Shown: positions 47,128 to 60,326, counted from the stretch's first letter. The stretch is DNA of 64,000 bases from Vitis vinifera (GCF_030704535.1 NC_081812.1:17803501-17867500), one strand, 5' to 3'. Notes: generated by a model not told the origin, from the letters alone. A program made the numbers and translations.

Positions 47128-50100
47128 ATCAAATTCTAGGGTTTGACAGAGAAACAGGGTTGAAGCTTGGGTGGCATTAATGGGGGTAGCAGAGAGATTT
47201 TAAAAGGAGTGAAGAGAGACGAGTGGAGGTGGGAGTTGTAAATTTGGAATCAAGGAAGCAGAGGTACAGTTTTAGAGGGGAGTGGTGGGGCCTTTTCATT
47301 TATAGTATTAAATCAAAAGCTTTCTTATTAAATAAAAGTATTTCAGTTGAGACCATTTAATACCATGGTACTTTTGTTATGTTTTTCTTTTATTACCATA
47401 GCTTTTTACACAATCTACAATCTACCCACCCTCACTTGTCCCTGTTCAATATACTTATCAATTATTTCTCTTTTTATCACCCTGTTGCCTGTGCAATGCA
47501 ACCCCTAACCCACGTGGAATCCCATCTTTACTTTCACATTCAATGATACAAAACATTTCTTTCTTTTTAATTATCCTATATTAATGAATTTACCATTTTT
47601 GTTAAATTTGTAAAATATCTTTAATGATTTATTTTATAACTTTTTTAATATTTACATTTCCTAATATGACTTATATTTTATAGGTTTTTGAATAATTATT
47701 TTGTTCCAAATATTTTTTTCCTGTAAATCACATAATTATAGGAAACAATTTGACAGCATGTTTTCAAGATCTATTTCTAAATTATTATTTTTTTCTTTCA
47801 AAGTGGGTTAAATATTGTTTTATTTATTGTACAAAAAGGAACAGTTTAATAATTAAAATACCACAAATAAATTTTATAAAATAAAAACAGTTTTAAAAAG
47901 ATGTTAAAAAAAATAGGGACGATTTATTAATAAAAATATATATACATCATACTTCCTGATTTTGGTTTTGAAAAAATTAAAAATATTTTTTAGAAGAAGA
48001 AGAAACGAGATGGAAATGGTAAAAGTCTGAAAATTAAGGAAAGTAGAGGAGGAGGGAGAGATGGGGACCACGTCATTTGGGACTGCTATTAAATTAGGGA
48101 AAACAAGATTTATGATCATTCTCTTGAGCATTGTCATTTGTCACCATCGATCAAAATTAGGATTGAAAATGACGAGGTCCAGCATCACATTATTTAGAAG
48201 ATAAAAGGACAAAAAGTCATCTTTATGTATATTGGATCGCAATGATGACGGGCCATTTAACCATTCGACCATACTAATTTGTGTAATGTCTAAGATCTAA
48301 TGATGTCAAACCATCGCACCCACTCATCAAACATCAGCTAACCTCAAATGGCTCTATAAGGTTAAATCGATTCCTCTTGGAAGGGCAAAAATACGTAGGG
48401 GAGAAATTGCCCCCCAACCCAACAAAACGAAAGAAAGAAAGACATGGTGGGGCTGAGGTTCATGTGAAGTATTAATTTGAAAAGGAACCACGGGTCACGT
48501 GGCTGGATAGACGTTCCAGAGTTGCAGTTAAAAGATTGGGACATGGAGAGAGGGAGAGAGGATGAGAATGGGTATTAAAGGCTTGGTGTGGATGGAGTGG
48601 AGTGTATTTTGTGTTAAGGAAAAAATGGTTGTAGGGGTGTGTGTGACCCTTTTGTTTCCTTTTTGTATCGGATGGGATGGTGTCAGATTCAAAATTATCT
48701 CACTTCATTCTATAGACATGATTGGGACATTGGGGGTAAATGGGAGGGTTAGGATGAATTTGATGGTGGAGGGGTGGGCGGTGGGCCCACTATGCTGGCG
48801 GATGAAAGTGGTTTTGGTTTTGTAGGCTACTTGAGAGTTGAGACAATGTTATCCACAATTTATGATATAATGAGATTCCATCTATAATGCAGTATCCCCG
48901 CTACCACGTGGTCCCTTTCCTTGTTAATTACGTACATACCCAGACCCTTTCTTTTCAACTTCAAGTTCTCTCTCTCTTCCTTTCTTGCCCCTCTGCTTTT
49001 ACTTTGCTCAACTCAAAACGGATTTTTTACTCCTCTTTCATTACAAATTTCACCGAGTTAATGATTTATTTAAAAAGGGATTTTGTAGACATATGAACTC
49101 AAATTTAACAAGAATAATATGAAAGGTTGACAACCCCAACATAATCATAAAGACGGGGAAGAAGTGAGAGATGAAAAACACTAGACCGGACAAAGAGATT
49201 ATATTTACTGGGAATCTGAGAACATTACAAGCATTTACCTTCACACAAGGAAAAAGGGAGTGTGGGGAACAAAAACATCTACATCCGTCAACAGTCTTTG
49301 AGGGATTTCCTAGCCAAATTCCAATCTAATTTTGTTTACACAAACAATCTTCTATTTTAATCCATATCCCAGATAGATTCAAGGCGCCACAATAGGCTGG
49401 GCTGCCCGCTGCCCCCTTCGACACTCAACAGCTACAAGTTACAAACAAGGCCCAGATAAACAGATATTATATTTACACGGACTGACTTCCATAAAATTGT
49501 AAATGAAACCCAAACATACGCTTTCATTCATCAAAATACATGGAATTTTTTTTTTTTTTTTTTTTAATACACATGAAAAAACCAAACAAAAAAATGCAAT
49601 ATATCTTAAATTTTCAATAAATAACTATAGAATCTGCGCCTTTTCTTTTGTAATATAGACTTTTAAGAGAAATGAACAGTAATCGATTTAAATAATCAAA
49701 TTAAATAATTTAATCCAATGGACTGGATCAGAATATGAGGCCAGCATGCCAGGCCCCAAGGGCTAGTCCATCCATCGCATTCACTAGAACAGGCTGAACC
49801 GAAGCCAGCCAAGGGCATGCTGAACCCTGTCCAGATTTAGACACTGATGAACTAATTCGCCAGTATGCTGCATCAGAGATCATCCACTCAGTAGTTCAAT
49901 TGATGGAGACGGACTAAGAGATCAAAAAATGTATTACTTCCATGTGTGTAATAAGATAAATTGCCTGTTTCAGGGTACTAGAAACTACTATTATCCATGT
50001 GTTAGAACATAGAAGTTCCTGCATGGTGCTCTTATTTTTGTCTCCATTACCTGAGAGGGCTCAGGGAGGATGTGGTTGGCAATTTAGCTAACAAAACTTC

Positions 50101-53100
50101 CCCGAGTAAAATGAACAATCTCGCATCTGTAGAGAAGTCCACACTTGTGGGCAAAAAAATTAAAGATCAACAATTGAGGATGCGGTTCCCAGAGTCTTTT
50201 AAGGTTCAAAAGATTTTTTAAAGTCAAAAAATCAGTAAGAGAGTCCATGTATCAAAGAGAAATGACCACAAAGATGGAATAAGTTGATTATACATAGTGG
50301 GAGATAACATGAGAAAGAACAAGCGACCTCGGAGGACAGTATAAGAGGGAATAAGTTCATTACAATGCAGAAAGGGGCACAAACATGAGACAGAATAATC
50401 AATGTGGAGGATAAAAGGGTGATTAAATACAATGCAGGCCACGACCAACTTGTATCTTCTAGTTGTATTCAGAACTACAGCAAAACCTAAAGCCACCAAA
50501 ATGTCATGTTACAGCACCATCTAATCACCACCACCATGTGACGACTTCCCCTCTCCCTGAAACAGCACCACCACATTCCCAGTGATATCACCATCAGAAT
50601 CAACCAATTCCTAACTCAACCCTCATATTGTCATTCCCACAACTGCCGTAGCTACTGCACTGCATGCAAACCTGCACATTTGCCCAATTTGTGCTAGTCC
50701 TCCTCTAGGACAAGGCTACCCTAAGCCTTTAAATCTCTTAAACTTTACTAGTCAAACTTTTTTTCAAAATTTGAGAACCAACTTAAATCTGAAATGTCAA
50801 AAAAACAAATGATATTTAACAAAGGAAAAAAAAAAAATCTTCAGCATGGATGCATGAAAATATTCTTCGACTTCAACAAATCAAGAACTATGATAGTCTT
50901 CTAGCCCCTCGAACTATTCTCCTCTAAAGCCAACCCACCCCACCTGAAGGAAGAGAAGCGACTTGCTCACAACGTACAAAAAAATTCCTTCTCACTAGAG
51001 TTCACTACTGGACTTCTGATATATCTCCTGTTATTTCAAGTGAAAATTTAGATTTTGCCACTTCACTTCAGAACCCAACTACTCTCTTCGATAAAAAATA
51101 AAAATAAAAAACTCAAATTCGGGATCAATAGCACTGTTCACAGTGAAAACTGCCTTCGCCTGCTATGCTAACAGGGAAAGGAGAACTTAGCACAACTGAA
51201 AACTTCTGCTTAAACGTCTAGAAAGCAAGTCCCTTTGCTACATATACAGGAGTTGAGAGCCACAACAGAATCAAAGGAATTCTGTGTGCAATTTTGGAAC
51301 CCGGCCCGCTGGACTCTTTATACCACCAAAGTAAAGGAGATACCACTGCAGCCTTCAAACACAGCAAGAAAAACACTCATCTCATACCTAATGACTTGAT
51401 TCGGAACAAGTCATTTAATATTAGAACTACAATAACTATATAAAATCATTAGCTTTGGACTTCTAACACCTAACACCGCCTAAAATTCTAAGTTTTAAGA
51501 AGACAAACCACACTTGAAATAAATTTTTTACAACTTGGTTTCACTTATTGATCACCTAAGAATTCCCAGACTCAGCCTAATGGAAACCCTTCGAAATATC
51601 ATATTCATCTGCCCCAACTAACCTAAACCCACAAACAAAATAAAGCCTCCACCTTCATTAACTGAGTACATGTCCCAATGCATCTTCTTCACCGGAACTA
51701 ATTAAAATTTTCCGGACTTGCAGCTTTAAATTATGAAACAGAAAATGTTCCTTGGGAGTTTTTTCTTGTCCCACTTTGACCATCACCTATTTCTGAAAGT
51801 CTTCAAGCCCCTTCATAGTTCCTTACCAAACTACAGTCCATGAATTTCTATAACCTCAGTGCATGGTCATCTTTACCCAGATTCCTAAAGAAAAACTGTC
51901 CTAAAGGCACTGCAGCTTCACACTAAACCTCCAAAATCAAGCAGGTTTTCTTCATTAACCCAATAGGCTAAATGCCCAAGTCCCCTAAATAACAAAATTT
52001 TAGCATTTGAAAATTTTGATTTCTTTCTCTCCTACATATTCTCAACTGCCAAACTAAACCTATTTTCACATCCAAAGAAGTTTACTTGTGATCAAATCAT
52101 GTATTGCTTTCCTAATTTTCTTCCATCATATAATGTATCATAAGCTTTTTACAAATATCAAAAATGGGTATGAAGTGAAAAATATCAATATACAAATCAA
52201 ACAAATACTTATTACAAGAATGAAATGAAGGAATAGAATAACAATTTCATGAAAGATACTAATGTAAAAGGAAAATATGGGCATCACATTTAAACCTTGA
52301 ACATTGAAGTTCAGAGAAATCAATGTAACAGGTACCGCATTTTAATGCATAAAGTTATCATAAAATCTATTAAATAAACTTCATTAACCTCCAACTTTAA
52401 AATTCTTTTTATAGGCAAATGAAGACTTGTTAAAAGTAGGGGTGCAATCGAAGAACACACAATATATACAAGCAGTGCATTGAAAGACAAAACAACACTA
52501 CACCCAAGCTAACTAATCTCCAAACTATCAGCAAAGTCTAGCATGGACAAAAATGACCCCAAATCACCATGGATTGTGAAATCGAGTAAAACCAACCTAG
52601 TAATACACCCAACAGGGGAGATGAATTGGGTTTTCACCACTTTTTAAGTTTTTGCCCAAAAACTAGCAAGAACAAATAATAGCAATATATGGCAAAATGC
52701 AACAAAAAATAAGGAGATAGAGAGTGAGAGACATTGAAAAAGCTATTTATACTAGTTTGGTAACCGCCTATGTCCGCTCCCTCCAACTTCTTCCTAAGCT
52801 TGGAAATATATCCACTATACTAAGAGGTTCCTCAACCAAAGATCTTAATGTTCTTGTAACCTTTAATTGCTACATCTACACCCTATAGCCTCTCCCCAAG
52901 ATTGGAAGTATATCCAACATACCAAAAGCTTCCTCAAACTAAGCTCTTAATGTTTTTGTACACTTGAATTCCAAGGTTCCAATGGACCTTTACATTCACC
53001 ATTGAGTATCCCTCAACTCCTCACACAAAAAATGTTTTTAAATATAAGGTGTATCGAATAGGAACAACTCTCACAAAGGGTAGATTTTACAAGTAAAATG

Positions 53101-53689
53101 GCTTGAGTACAAGTGTTCGTAATGAGGATAAGCAAGTCTGGGCTTCAATACAAAAGAATTTAAGAAGGCTAGACAAGTAATAAATGGAGTTTGCAAGTTG
53201 TCTATCTATAAATACACCTAAGGTCGGGTTTATATAGGTTTTGGGGTCAAACTAACCATTAGATATAAATTCATAGAAAAGGCCAACCATGCGGTCAACC
53301 ACATGACTAGCCATTATATCCTTAAATGCATTGCAGGTTACTGTTGGAAAGTAAATGACTAAAGAGGTCAATCACATGGTTGACCACATGCATAAGAAGT
53401 CAACTACATGGTCAGCCATAGTAGACAAACTTTTTTTCATGATTTTTCCATTTTCAGCATGAAGCAGAGCAAGAGGTTGATTGATAGAAGAAATCTTGTC
53501 TCTTCATGATAAAAAAATAGCTTCTTCTTGAATTAGCACTTTTTTCTTGCTTCTTGGAGATATGGTCATTACTTCAATTATACACACAAAATATTTGATT
53601 GTGAATACCTATGCACCTGGACCATAAATGGATTACTTTCAGTAAACTTTCTTTTGTAAGCATCAAAACTGGGATTACTCAACCCCTAA
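47128..53689. other. Long region without a convincing gene
   Basis: The first few hundred bases are the OVATE gene's leader and promoter. Bases 47520-48000 are AT-rich. From about 49260 composition is more balanced and looks like old repeat DNA or a decayed gene region, with a T-run at 49549-49565 and no coherent exon chain on either strand. A 38-codon open stretch at 49797-49917 is discussed in the findings. Bases 52600-53450 resemble a transposon-derived non-coding repeat, family unassigned. Confidence 0.4.
53293..53411. repeat. Cluster of GGTCAACCACATG-type motifs
   Basis: Four related 12-14-base motifs within 120 bp: GGTCAACCACATG (53293), GGTCAATCACATG (53366), GGTTGACCACATG (about 53378) and AGTCAACTACATGG (53398). 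The second and third together form a partial palindrome around GGTCAA/TTGACC. Looks like part of a decayed repeat or promoter-like array. Confidence 0.5.
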
Positions 53690-55215
53690 GCAAACATGGG
53701 TCCACAAAAACAAAGTCCAAGAAACATATCCTTCATCTTCAAACATGATCTCACCTCTCCTTCAAATGTTCTCCTATTCTGCTAGTTCCAAGTAATCCAA
53801 AAGACACCTAAAGGAATCAGCTCCCACACTTCTTTGTGCTTGGCTCCGAAGGTGCTTCACCAATTAAGGGGAAGATCCTCAACCGAAGAGATGACCCAAG
53901 AAACACCGAACAAAGAGAACGTCAAAGCTCATAATCAGCAGTCCATTTGCAATGGATGAGGATATGATTAGCTGATACATTTTCTTAATTGCAAAGTCAA
54001 CACCTATTGGACAAGCTCCATCCTTTTCTCATAAGATGGTTAATAGTCGGACCTTTCTCCCAAGAAGCTTTCCACCTCAAAAGACAAACCTTGGAAGGCG
54101 GTCTTGCATTCCAAATTAGCTTAGCAGGGAAGTTGGGGACTTCACCAGACACTAGAGACAAGCTGTAAGGTCTGATAGAAAAGAGGAACCTTAACAATTT
54201 TCTATACCAATTTATCCTCCACATCACTAAAAACAGAAAAAGGAAACGATAGCTGCAAACAAGGACTGCACTGCATTCACTTCCCTATCAGAAAATTCTT
54301 CTTTGAATATGAGATTCCAGCAATCCCCTCCCAAAAATCTGCTACTCAACTATCCCTGTTTACTGTCATGTTGAAAAGACTCAAATGAATCAATCCTTTG
54401 GAGAGTACACACCACATCAAGAATCATGACAAAATTTGACCCTTGGGCTACCGCCTATGACAAACCTTGTTCTTGAGAGAAAGTCAGTCATATTCTTATT
54501 GATGGTTTTCCATAAAATAGACCCATATGTCTTCCCAACCTCCCTAGTCCACCTGCCCCCTTCCAACTCTTCATACTTTCTTGCAATCGCCTTTCTTCAT
54601 AAGCTTTCACACTCCAGAGCAAATATCTGAAACCATTTTCCAAGTACAGGCTTGTTGAGAGGCTCAAGCCTCTTAATACCCAAACCCCCAGCATATTTTT
54701 AAGCACGTGCAATAGACCACCTCACTAAATGAATCTTTTTCTCCAACTGTCCTCCCACCAACAAAAAGTCCCTCTGAATCATTTCTAGCCTGCTTATCAC
54801 CTTCCTCAAAATTATAAAAGCTGATAAAAATATATATGGGAAACTGGAATGCCTGCCCTTCAACAAAATAAGCCCTCCACTTTTGGAGAGAAATTGACAT
54901 TTTCACGAGATCAATCTTCTCTCGAATCTTTCCTCTATTGAGTCCCACACCAATAAAGACTCACACTCAACACCCTAAGGCAAACCTAAATACTTTGTGG
55001 GAAGACTACCCACCCTAAAACCCAACTCATAATATCATCTGATCTCCCTATCAAATTAGCTTGAGTTCTCTAAGTTGATTTCCTAGCCTCTAAGCATAAA
55101 GAATCCACCTTACATCAGCTAATAGATATTGTAATTTTCCACCTCACAAATCAGCAAAGTTTATTGGCAAAAAGGAAATGGAAGATGTTGATCTCCTCAC
55201 CCCTGTCAGGTTCCA
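53690..55215 (-). mobile_element. Degenerate LINE fragment, RT end plus zf-RVT region
   Basis: Minus-strand translations show L1-type ORF2 remnants in order: NIFHFLFANKLC near 55150-55200 (the RT FADD region, decayed), KINL/SELIP-like and GSLPTKYLGLPLG near 54990-55070, a GLGRLGRHMGL segment near 54530 and the zf-RVT segment KLIWNARPPSKVCLLRWKA near 54080-54120. Frames change repeatedly and no long open frame remains. I find no poly-A tail or target duplication, so both borders are approximate. It is older than the LINE in the LDAH intron, judging from heavier decay. Confidence 0.8.
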
Positions 55216-55865
55216 AGTACTCTGCTAATAGATATCGTAATTTCAAAATTGTAAAGTTTCTATAAGTCTTCAACCAGTATAGATGAGTCTTTGGGCAGTG
55301 CTTAAAATTTAAACCCAAAGTATTCAGTAAAAGTTCTTATCTTTATTTGATTATCATTCTTTTAAGTCAACATACAGATCATCTAATTGACACTGCTTAA
55401 ATATTTATTGGAAGTTGTAATTTGCCACACATGCCTTCACAATAAGTGTATAACGTTTTTAGACACCATCATTTTTTATACACAAACAAACAGAATATAT
55501 TGGAAAGTGCCAATCAAAAAGGAGGGCACCCTAGTAGATTGAAAGTAACAAATGGTGCCAAAAGGCTAGAAAGGCAAAAACAAAATATTACCAGGATCTC
55601 TCTCTTCATGCCTATCAGTAGCTTCTCAAATTTAAAAAATAAACAAAAATATCACAATTAATTTTTCCTTAAAACTATTAAAGATAGTCAATTGTGATCA
55701 TTGAGATATGTATTATTTTACATGAAAAAAATATATATATATTTCAAGCATCTACTACCATGAATTTTTGACAATTACAATTACATCTTAAATGTAACCT
55801 GAAGTACTCAACAATTCACAATTTAGAAGCATGCACAACTATTCTTCATCTCATACATCTACACT

Positions 55866-55929
55866 ATTTTAGAATTTCAAGTCCTAATTATTTGAGTCAT
55901 GTATTGGTTGCAAGAAAAAAAAAAAAAAA
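55866..55929 (+). mobile_element. 64-bp poly-A-tailed retroposed fragment
   Basis: A 64-bp insert ending in a run of 16 or more A, flanked by ACATCTACACT at 55855-55865 and 55930-55940. Tail plus 11-bp direct repeat is the signature of target-primed retroposition. The 45-base body is not recognised. Confidence 0.55.
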
Positions 55930-56099
55930 ACATCTACACTTTATTCATCCTTTGATAGAACATCTCTTGCAAATATACAATTATGTCCAAAGCACCTTCA
56001 AGAAACAAAGGGAAATTACAAAGAATGATGATGATGATGATAATAATATCACATGAGAATAGAATAAAAAGAAACCATAAAATACATATCAAAAATTAA

Positions 56100-58215
56100 T
56101 TGTCAGAAGAAACCATAAAATTCATTAAAGGTCGTTCTCTTAGTGGAAACAGATTTGTATTCGATTGGTGGATGCCAACAAAGGGATGCTCACGTTTGGA
56201 TGTTCAACGGAAGGAATCCCATGTTAGATTGCCAAGGTTGCCCCTACAACATTGGGGGAAGGAAACTTTAAAGGAGTTAGAGAATGCTTGTGGGGATTTA
56301 TCACAGTGAACACAAAGACTTGAGCTGCATTGCAACCTGAGATGGGCATGAATTTTGGTAAAGAAAAATAATGGAAGGTAAGTGCCAGGAAAATTAGAGG
56401 TGTCGGTGGAATTTGTTCCTTCTCCATGTCACTAAAGTGGGAAAACTCAGTTTGGTATTCATCATTGTAAGTTGTAGTTTCAGTAAGAACCCCATCCAGA
56501 GATAAACAAGAGGGTACAAGGAACCTTATGCAAGAAGAAGTGGTATCAAATTCGCACACCTTGGTGTGCATGGGCAACAAAAATAGTGGCACTAGCAACT
56601 TCCCATGGGTCTCTGATGGCTGAAGGGACCCACAACTCTCTTGAAATGATCCCTTTAGATCAAGGTGCAAAGAAAAAGCAAAAAGGCAGCTTTGCCTTCT
56701 CTGCAATGGTCTTGAATAGGTTTACTAGGGGGGGCTATCAATGATAAGCCCGTGACTGGTGGGGCAATGAGACTAAAGTCCAATGATGATGATGATGGGG
56801 GCTTTAGGGCTAGAGGCCCTCAACTAAGTGGAAAGGAGGATGGGGGCAAGTCAAAATGGTTGGGCCAAGTGAAAGGAGTTTGGGCCGAGGGGAAAGGGCC
56901 AAGTCTTTGGAGATGGGCAAGAAATCAAGAGGGTGAGATGTCTAAAGAGGGTCCCAAAATAACCTGGGCCTTTTTTAAAGGAAGGGTGAGAGTGGGCTGC
57001 CAGACATTAAATGGGAAAGGCCTGCAGGTGGAGACATGTGTTGAGCCTAAAAGGCCTAGCATATTTGGATCAAAGATAGGACAAGGGAGCTTCTCTCATA
57101 ATCAAAATGTCCTGCCTCATTTGGTGAAGAATGAATTATCGAGGAGTAGCAATGCAAGGTTGATGGGGCTATTGTGTGGAGTAATGGAGAGTGAGAGGGG
57201 TATCACAACTCCTCCTAATGATGATGGATTGTCTTCTCCTTTGGCTTCAAAGATGTTAAAGAGTATCGCGCTAAGAAGGGGAGGGAGGGGGAGGAGAAGG
57301 AAGCTGAGGGTTTCAACAGGCGGGGAGGGGGGAGCCTAACAAACCCATATGGCAAGTGGGATTGGGGGAACTAAGCATATGGTTCTCAAGGATATACAAT
57401 CCATTGAATTTCCAGAAAACCCTCAACTCTCTTTTCCAATCATAGTATCTAAAGAAGGAAGTGTGGGCCTGTAATTTTCTTTTTCTTTTTTGATAGGTGG
57501 AGTGTGGGCCTGTAATGTCATTGGTTCTGGTCAGTGAGGCAAGAGATATGGGAGTAAAGTCCTCATGAATAAAAAATCCCTTGGTTCTGTAAGAAGGTGG
57601 GGGTATCATTGGAGGGCTTTGAAGAAGATATTCTGAAAATCCTCTCAGAGATTGAGGATAGGATGTTCTCCAATAGCCTGGTTACATAAAACAAAAGCAA
57701 GTGGAAATCCAGCTCGATAAAGGACAGTGAACTTAGAAAAGTATTCAGCTCTGTTATTATGAGTAAGGTAGGTAGATAAGAAGATGCGGGTGGAAAAGGT
57801 TGGTCTCTAATAACGATAAATGAAATTGCATATCCTATCCTAGAATGTGAGAGAAATGCAGGATTCAGATAAAAGGAAGGTGATCAAATCCGTGGTTAGG
57901 AAGAAGAAGCTGGATTTGATTTCAGAAAACCAAAATAAGTGAACTGACCATGGGGATTGTAAGAAGTTTGGGAGTGGGAAAGAGCTTGGAATAAGCTCCT
58001 CCTGATGCTAGGAGGATAACGGGAAGGGTACACTTAATGTGAGATTCAAGAGTTCTGAAGTCATTGAACAATGAAATGAGCTCCTTTTCTATTTCTGTTC
58101 ATTTTAGAAACTGTGAAGATGGGTTCATTTGAATGTTTATGGGGATTTATGGCACGCTGAAGGGAGAGGGAGAGAAGGGGGTTGTGGGAGGAGTTGGCTG
58201 CAAGTAGAGGTATAC
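56100..58215 (+). mobile_element. Degenerate LINE fragment, ORF1 and start of endonuclease
   Basis: Plus strand. At 56200-56310 a DUF4283-like ORF1 piece reads VRLPRLPLQHWGKETLKELE. An open stretch at 56752-57339 continues as a Gly/Lys/Arg-rich ORF1-like region. At 57830-57930 the endonuclease begins (ILSWNVREMQDSDKRKVIKS, then LDLISENQNK), followed by RSLGVGKSLEWASLDARG-like sequence near 57960-58015 and VHFRNCEDGFIWMFMGIYGT near 58100-58155. Similarity stops near 58215, about 200 bp from the CAF1 stop codon. There are several frame changes, and RT and the 3' end are missing. Losing the 3' end is unusual for a LINE and points to later deletion or rearrangement. Confidence 0.8.
57476..57500 (-). 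mobile_element. 25-bp micro-retroposon nested in LINE fragment
   Basis: A T-rich run followed by GATAGGTGG, flanked by exact copies of AGTGTGGGCCTGTAAT (57460-57475 and 57501-57516). On the minus strand it reads CCACCTATC followed by an A-rich tail, ending in TATC plus A like the insertion at 35080-35099. Confidence 0.7.
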
Positions 58216-58417
58216 ACTTCCTGCTTCTGAATCCCAACTCCTTCAAACATCAACAACATTATTGTTCCCGTAAAATTATTAAATCAGCCTTCACCAAGTA
58301 AGAAGCAGAAAACAAGTAAAAGAGCAATTAAGAGGAACAAAGAATGGATCAAATTGAACTAATATTATTGATATGCCAAGGATTGTACATAACTACGATA
58401 TGCAGAAGTTTAGACAT

Positions 58418-59254
58418 TCAAGAAACCTCTAACCCATAGAGCACGCCGGCGTACTTTTCTGGTCCATCTTTCCCCAAATAAACCTCCATGATCCTCTTAA
58501 AGGCATGCAGCGTCAGCAAGCTATCTGAACCGGCCTGGTGAGACTTTCCGATAACCCGGTCCACCCCCAGAGACTTGGCAACACGGTCTAACCCACCATA
58601 CAAGCTGGCACAGAAGCGTATCATATGCTTCACATCATAAACATTAGCGCCAAAAAAGGTCCCCACCAGAGTTAGAAACTCGTCTAACTCGGATGGCAAA
58701 TCACGCCGAGTCAGAATCTTAACCAGGTACCCGAAATCGTAAGGGCTATGGAATGTGATCCAACTCACTGACTCATTGCAAACGAGTCCAGACGACATCA
58801 TCAATTCAGCGAACCGGAGAGAGTCGATCCCGAGCTCCCTGTTCTTATCGAAATCAATCCCTTGTTGCCTAAGTAATTCGATCGAGTCTGGGGCGTGAAA
58901 GTCACGGGCTACGTCAAAATCCCTGAAGTTGAATTCCCAGATGTAGCGCTTGCCGGTGCCAAAATCGGGAAGATTACCGTCGGCGTCAGAGATTGTAAGG
59001 CCGATCTGGATGAGGTTAAGGACGTCGACATTGGCCTTGAGGAGGACGTAGTTGACGGCAGAGGGAGATTGAGGGGGGTCAGGAAGTCCAGAGAGGGAAC
59101 GAACGATGACGCCGGGGAACTCCGTGTCCATGGAGACGAATGGAAAGAGATCGATTACAGAACTGATCAGCTTGAATTCATGGTCGAGATTGGAAGACCA
59201 AACGCCCCGGACTTCAACGGGGGCGGAAGTCCGAGGGGGATCGTCGGTGGGCAT
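58418..59254 (-). CDS. CAF1: CCR4-associated factor 1 (CAF1) deadenylase
   Basis: Catalytic subunit of the CCR4-NOT complex; a DEDD-superfamily 3'-5' exonuclease that shortens mRNA poly(A) tails, often stress- and wound-induced in plants. Intronless, 278 residues from the ATG at 59254 ([19 protein letters not shown]). The frame extends to a TTG at 59308, but no earlier ATG exists. The four acidic catalytic residues are present: Asp43 and Glu45 (SMDTEFPG), Asp173 (HSPYDFGYL) and Asp244 with His239 ([11 protein letters not shown]). [16 protein letters not shown] and [10 protein letters not shown] are also typical. Length and lack of introns fit the Arabidopsis CAF1-9/CAF1-11 group, and its position beside an OFP fits At5g22250 (CAF1-11). 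Confidence 0.95.
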   Translation of the reverse strand: MPTDDPPRTSAPVEVRGVWSSNLDHEFKLISSVIDLFPFVSMDTEFPGVIVRSLSGLPDPPQSPSAVNYVLLKANVDVLNLIQIGLTISDADGNLPDFGTGKRYIWEFNFRDFDVARDFHAPDSIELLRQQGIDFDKNRELGIDSLRFAELMMSSGLVCNESVSWITFHSPYDFGYLVKILTRRDLPSELDEFLTLVGTFFGANVYDVKHMIRFCASLYGGLDRVAKSLGVDRVIGKSHQAGSDSLLTLHAFKRIMEVYLGKDGPEKYAGVLYGLEVS

Positions 59255-59795
59255 GGCTTGTGAGAGGGGATGATGTGGCTTGAAAATGGAGGATGAAAGC
59301 GAAAGCAAGACGAAAGCGAGGGTTTTGTTTTTTTTTTTTTTCTTTTTAAAAATTATTTCGCTGGAAAGTAAGAGAAAGAGGAAAGAGGAAAAAAAAAAAA
59401 GGTGAGAAGACGTGGCGTAATCAGAGAGAATAGGTAGGGCGGTTCGTCTCTTTTTTTATTATTAGATGATTGATGATGAAAACAGAAGCGTGCTGAGTGC
59501 TAAACTTAAGCCTGTTCCTCTGCATCCTCCTATAATAATTATATATTATAGCAACATTTTATAGATGAGGAAATAAGGCCAAAGTTTAGTGTGCGAGTTT
59601 TTGGACCCTTTTTTTGGACGGATCCATTCCCCGTTTTCCCAAGGCCCACAGTTTTTTGCATTAGTTGTCAACTCGCGTCTAGATCGCGGGGCGGCACCGG
59701 GTTTACACGCTTTTTCAGTTCGTTGGTTCGTTATTGCTTGCAGCTTTATAAAGTGCACAAGTGGATGTGAGGTTGACCTTTCTTTTACCCTCTCG

Positions 59796-60274
59796 AAGGA
59801 TTAGAATATCTGGATATATGGTCGATATATCCTTCCATGATACCATATAAAATTCGGGAAGATATATCCGTTAACTAATATTTTTAGATATTTTATCAAT
59901 TTTTTTATGTTTCAATCAATTTTTTTTTATATTTTATCGATATTTCACTGACTTTTTTATTTTTTTATTATTAAATAAATAAATTATAATTATTTTATTT
60001 TTATATTTGATTTAATTTATTACTAAAAATATAAAAACATAATTTTTTTAATAGGTCTTTTTTATATAATCTTTATATTTATTAAATATAATAAAAAAAT
60101 ATTTAAAAAATTATACATATATTATTATTTATTTGATATCATTGAATATATTTAAATTAAAATGGACCATAATTTTAATATTAAACATATTTTAAAATTA
60201 GACATATTATCATAATAATATTGTAAAATTTATATTTTTTATCCACATAGAGAATATTATTATCAAATGTGACA

Positions 60275-60326
<52 letters not shown>

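Noticed and set aside
52600-53450. Possible LTR-type fossil
   Set aside because: Composition and motifs suggest a transposon-derived repeat, but I see no paired terminal repeats, primer-binding site or coding trace that would name a family.
56224-56706. 160-codon minus-strand open frame
   Set aside because: Lies antisense to LINE ORF1 remains and has no recognisable domain.
58895-59263. 122-codon plus-strand open frame
   Set aside because: Shadow of the CAF1 coding sequence on the other strand.
59255-59308. Longer CAF1 N terminus of 18 residues
   Set aside because: It would start at TTG; the ATG at 59254 gives the usual 278-residue length.
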